DNA of 8,029 nucleotides, from contig CAJPNZ010000122.1 of NCBI GenBank assembly GCA_905372155.1, positions 1-8,029 on the forward strand, read 5' to 3'. Both the position numbers and the translations under genes were made by a program. Of the stretch, positions 6,068 to 8,029 are shown piece by piece; position 1 is the stretch's first letter, and each line of letters begins with the position of its first letter. The notes beneath the pieces are model-generated. The model was not told the DNA's origin, made no database searches, and worked only from the letters and a program-made list of their open reading frames with translations. This DNA comes from Propionibacteriaceae bacterium. GTDB taxonomy: Bacteria; Actinomycetota; Actinomycetes; Propionibacteriales; Propionibacteriaceae.

Positions 6068-7021
6068 ATGAGCCTGACCCTGGAAGAGGTTCGCCGAGTC
6101 CGGTTCCGGATGGCACGCCGTGGCGCCACCGGCTACGAGGTCGGTGACGTCGACACTTTCATAGACAAGGTGGAGGAGTCGTTCGCGCAGTTCGAGAACG
6201 AACGGGATCTGCTTCGCCGGGAGGTTGAGGCCGCCCGCACGACCGGAGACCCGGTGCCTGCTGGCAATGACGAGGCCTTGGTTGCCAAGGACCATGAGAT
6301 CAACTCGCTTCGAGGCGAGATCGAGCGGCTGCGCAGCCAGATGGCACAGCAGGCCAAGCAGCAGGTTCCGGTAACAGCGCCCGGGCAGTTGGATGACAAG
6401 CGCGTCGCGCAGCTCACCCAGGACAATGAGCGGCTCCGGAGCGAACTCGACCGAGCCCGTCGTGAGCTCGATGAGGCACGTAGCAGCTCTCGTGTCAGTC
6501 ACATGGCAGGCAACACGGAGACCCTTCAGGTCGCCACTCGCGAAGAGGCGACTCCCGCCGTTGTTCGGTTGGTGTCGTTGGCCACGGAGCAGGCTGAGCG
6601 TCTCGTGGACGAGGCCAACAACGAGGCCCAGCGCAAGATCAACGAGGCCAAGCAGCAGGCTTACGAGATCACCAGCGACGCCCGCACCCGGGCCGAACGT
6701 ATCGAGTCCGAGGCCCGCGTCAACGCGGATCAGATCAACCGTGAAGCCCAGAGCCGTGCGGATCGCATGAACGGCGAGGTGGATCGCCGTCGCACGGAAT
6801 TGTTCGCAGAGCTGGAGCGGGAACAGGGCATCCTCACCCAGAAGGTCGCGGCGTTGCGCGGCTTCGAGTCCAGCTACCGCGAGAACATGCGCGGCTATCT
6901 GTCGCGGCATCTCGAATCCCTTGAACAGAACCTGCCGGAGCCCCTGGATGTTCCGGAACTGGCCGAGCGCTCCAGGACGCCGCGTCTGGATGCACTCGCC
7001 GCTCAGGACCGCCTGGCCTGA
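6068..7021 (+). CDS. divIVA: DivIVA (Wag31-type) polar coiled-coil protein
   Basis: DivIVA recognises negatively curved membrane at poles and septa; in actinobacteria it recruits cell wall synthesis for polar growth. The 317-residue product starts with the DivIVA membrane-binding domain (1-40): MSLTLEEV, F13 in a basic loop FRMARRGA, then TGYEVGDVDTFIDKVEESF. A first coiled coil follows (about 35-55 and 70-136), broken by PVPAG (62-66) and by PVTAPG (101-106). A serine/glycine spacer (139-150) leads to a long second coiled coil (about 160-265) with regular 11-residue periodicity. The tail (285-317) contains proline (LPEPLDVPEL). ATG 6068 has GGGAG at 6058-6062 and puts the conserved N-terminus at residue 1; an in-frame GTG at 6011 would prepend unrelated residues. 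It appears to have its own promoter and to end at a strong hairpin. Confidence 0.95.
   Translation: MSLTLEEVRRVRFRMARRGATGYEVGDVDTFIDKVEESFAQFENERDLLRREVEAARTTGDPVPAGNDEALVAKDHEINSLRGEIERLRSQMAQQAKQQVPVTAPGQLDDKRVAQLTQDNERLRSELDRARRELDEARSSSRVSHMAGNTETLQVATREEATPAVVRLVSLATEQAERLVDEANNEAQRKINEAKQQAYEITSDARTRAERIESEARVNADQINREAQSRADRMNGEVDRRRTELFAELEREQGILTQKVAALRGFESSYRENMRGYLSRHLESLEQNLPEPLDVPELAERSRTPRLDALAAQDRLA
6563..6793 (+). repeat. Seven 11-residue (hendecad) repeats in the DivIVA coiled coil
   Basis: Residues 166-242 of DivIVA divide into consecutive 11-residue units of the form x-x-(L/I/M)-x-x-(E/D/L)-A-x-x-x-A, for example ERLVDEANNEA, QRKINEAKQQA, YEITSDARTRA, ERIESEARVNA and DQINREAQSRA. 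The final unit (232-242) keeps the third-position hydrophobic but loses the alanines. Such spacing favours a nearly straight or slightly right-handed coiled coil. Confidence 0.7.
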
Positions 7022-7038
7022 GTGGAAGGCAGAAGACT

Positions 7039-7080
7039 GTTGATGGTCCGGTGAGGGTGTACTCTCACCGGACCATCAAC
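7039..7080 (+). terminator. Perfect 17-bp hairpin after divIVA (probable terminator without T-run)
   Basis: GTTGATGGTCCGGTGAG (7039-7055) is exactly complementary to CTCACCGGACCATCAAC (7064-7080). With one G-U and one G-C pair more, the loop closes to the tetraloop TGTA (7058-7061). It starts 17 bases after the divIVA stop. No T-run follows, so it would be a U-less terminator of the kind proposed for actinobacteria, or a 3'-end stabilising stem. The loop region also contains TACTCT (7060-7065), a possible -10 for the next gene. Confidence 0.6.
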
Positions 7081-7100
7081 TCAAACCTCCGAGGACGACA

Positions 7101-7520
7101 ATGTCACCCAGCAACCCCCCAGAGCCTGTGATCCTTCCAGTTCGTGACGGTGAGGAACCATGGACCCCGGAGGAGATCCAGGAACAACGCGAGGTCCTCG
7201 TGGAGGAGCTGGAAAGGCTCGACAAGAAGGTGGCCGCCACCGACAGCGAGCTGAGCGATCTTCTGCTCCAGGGCAATGATGGTGCAGGGCGGGATCCAGC
7301 AGATGTGGGCTCGTCCAATTTTGAACGCGACCAGGAGCTGTCCTTGGCGCAGAACGCTCGCGAGATGGCGGACCAGGCGAGGCTCGCCCTGCATCTGTTC
7401 GACGAGGGCCAGTACGGGCTCTGCGAGGTGTGTGGGAATCCGATCGGAAAGGGCAGGCTTCAGGTTTTCCCGCGGGCGACGATGTGCGTCACCTGCAAGC
7501 AGCGCGAGGAACGCCGCTGA
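7101..7520 (+). CDS. TraR/DksA family zinc-finger protein, predicted RNA polymerase-binding regulator
   Basis: The 139-residue product has the DksA-like layout: a disordered N-terminus, a helix (about 22-55), a tip loop, a returning helix (about 71-102), then a C4 zinc finger with C108, C111, C129 and C132 (CxxC-17-CxxC) in YGLCEVCGNPIGKGRL...ATMCVTCK. Family members bind RNA polymerase through the secondary channel and alter initiation, E. coli DksA together with ppGpp. The DksA tip motif DxxDxA appears here as D65-P-A-D68-V-G70, keeping both aspartates but with glycine for alanine, so DksA-like activity should not be assumed. ATG 7101 has GAGGA at 7091-7095. A DksA-like gene directly before lspA is a familiar actinobacterial arrangement. 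Its stop overlaps the proposed lspA start. Confidence 0.9.
   Translation: MSPSNPPEPVILPVRDGEEPWTPEEIQEQREVLVEELERLDKKVAATDSELSDLLLQGNDGAGRDPADVGSSNFERDQELSLAQNAREMADQARLALHLFDEGQYGLCEVCGNPIGKGRLQVFPRATMCVTCKQREERR
7506..7510 (+). promoter_or_regulatory. Ribosome binding site that points to a CTG start of lspA
   Basis: GAGGA ends six bases before CTG 7517, inside the last codons of the DksA-like gene. No ATG, GTG or TTG in the lspA frame lies at a suitable distance. Confidence 0.55.
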
Positions 7521-8014
7521 ACCGCAGGACCCCGGCCCTGCTCGCAGTGGGCGTCGCTCTGTTGGGATTGGGGGTGGATCAGGCGTCCAAGGGGGCCGTG
7601 CTGGAGGCACTGTCCCCGGGGCAGCCCACGGAGATCGTTGGAAGCCTCGTGCGGTTCAACCTGATCTTCAACCCGGGAGCGGCCTTCAGCCTCGGGACGT
7701 CAATGACGCTGGCGCTCAGCATTTTCGCGATCATCGCTCTCTTGGCCTGCGTCTTCGTCGCCCTGCGCAAGGTTCGAACCCTTCCTCAGGGTCTCGCGGT
7801 CGGGTTACTGATGGCAGGGATTTCGGGAAACCTCCACGACAGGCTGTTCCGGGCCCCCGGGCCGCTGCTCGGGCACGTCGTCGACTTCATCCAGCTGCCC
7901 CACTTCGCCATCTTCAACGTGGCCGACATCTGCATCACCAGCGCGGCCGTCCTGATCATCCTGCTGAGCCTGCGCAGTCCCTCCGGCAACGGGAAGGGCA
8001 CCGGGCGGGCATGA
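7517..8014 (+). CDS. lspA: LspA, lipoprotein signal peptidase (signal peptidase II)
   Basis: LspA is an aspartyl protease of the membrane that removes the signal peptide of prolipoproteins after lipidation. From CTG 7517 the product is 165 residues with four membrane segments (about 7-20, 63-82, 90-105, 134-152). Conserved blocks are D21-QASK, FNPGAAFSLG (51-60), GNLHDR with catalytic D108, HVVDFI (120-125) and FNVAD with catalytic D137. The start is uncertain. CTG 7517 overlaps the upstream stop as CTGA, has GAGGA six bases away and gives a family-like N-terminus with a short basic lead (LNRRTP) before the first membrane segment. GTG 7484 would add 11 residues, and GTG 7547 would cut into the first membrane segment. 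The next gene overlaps its stop as ATGA. Confidence 0.93.
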   Translation: MNRRTPALLAVGVALLGLGVDQASKGAVLEALSPGQPTEIVGSLVRFNLIFNPGAAFSLGTSMTLALSIFAIIALLACVFVALRKVRTLPQGLAVGLLMAGISGNLHDRLFRAPGPLLGHVVDFIQLPHFAIFNVADICITSAAVLIILLSLRSPSGNGKGTGRA

Positions 8015-8029
8015 GCGTTTTCCTGGTGC
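8011..8029 (+). CDS. Start of a further gene, possibly rluD (pseudouridine synthase)
   Basis: ATG 8011 overlaps the lspA stop as ATGA, the same junction type used elsewhere in this window. Only six codons are present (MSVFLV). In many actinobacteria lspA is followed by an RluA/RluD-family rRNA pseudouridine synthase, whose N-terminus often reads close to VPEGL; six residues cannot confirm this. A clear ribosome binding site is not visible. Confidence 0.4.

Noticed and set aside
7086..7094. CCTC-C-GAGG inverted repeat before the DksA-like gene
   Set aside because: A one-base loop cannot form a hairpin; the right half is simply the ribosome binding site.

Overview
The window is a stretch of the division and cell wall (dcw) cluster of a high-GC Gram-positive bacterium. 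Every supported gene reads on the + strand, in this order: ftsW (3' end) - murG - murC - ftsQ - ftsZ - sepF - yggT/ylmG-like - divIVA (wag31) - a TraR/DksA-type zinc-finger gene - lspA - start of a further gene (probably rluD). The lack of ftsA, the presence of sepF and a long coiled-coil DivIVA, the high GC content, the frequent GTG starts and the actinobacterial FtsZ signature (AGEGGGTGTG) point to Actinomycetota. The protein sequences look most like Propionibacteriaceae to me, but that rests on impression and not on a search.

Region 1 (1-3704) is a tightly packed block: ftsW, murG, murC and ftsQ follow one another with 4-base stop/start overlaps (GTGA, GTGA, TTGA). It supplies lipid II synthesis (MurC adds L-Ala to UDP-MurNAc; MurG makes lipid II from lipid I), the septal glycan polymerase FtsW and the divisome scaffold FtsQ. 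Region 2 (3705-3816) is the ftsZ control region, with a perfect 8-bp inverted repeat and a good sigma-A-like promoter. Region 3 (3817-5947) holds ftsZ, sepF and yggT: the Z-ring, its membrane anchor and a small membrane protein. Region 4 (5948-7021) is divIVA with its own promoter and a leader hairpin. Region 5 (7022-7100) is a small intergenic space dominated by a perfect 17-bp hairpin. Region 6 (7101-8029) is the DksA-like gene, lspA and the beginning of the next gene, again linked by NTGA overlaps.

This is core genome. I see no mobile element, CRISPR array, tRNA, rRNA, toxin-antitoxin or defence system. The points worth a second look are regulatory or concern annotation: the ftsZ palindrome, the hairpins around divIVA, a probable CTG start for lspA, an 11-residue repeat in DivIVA, and the absence of the genes that often sit between ftsZ and sepF and between divIVA and the DksA-like gene in other actinobacteria.
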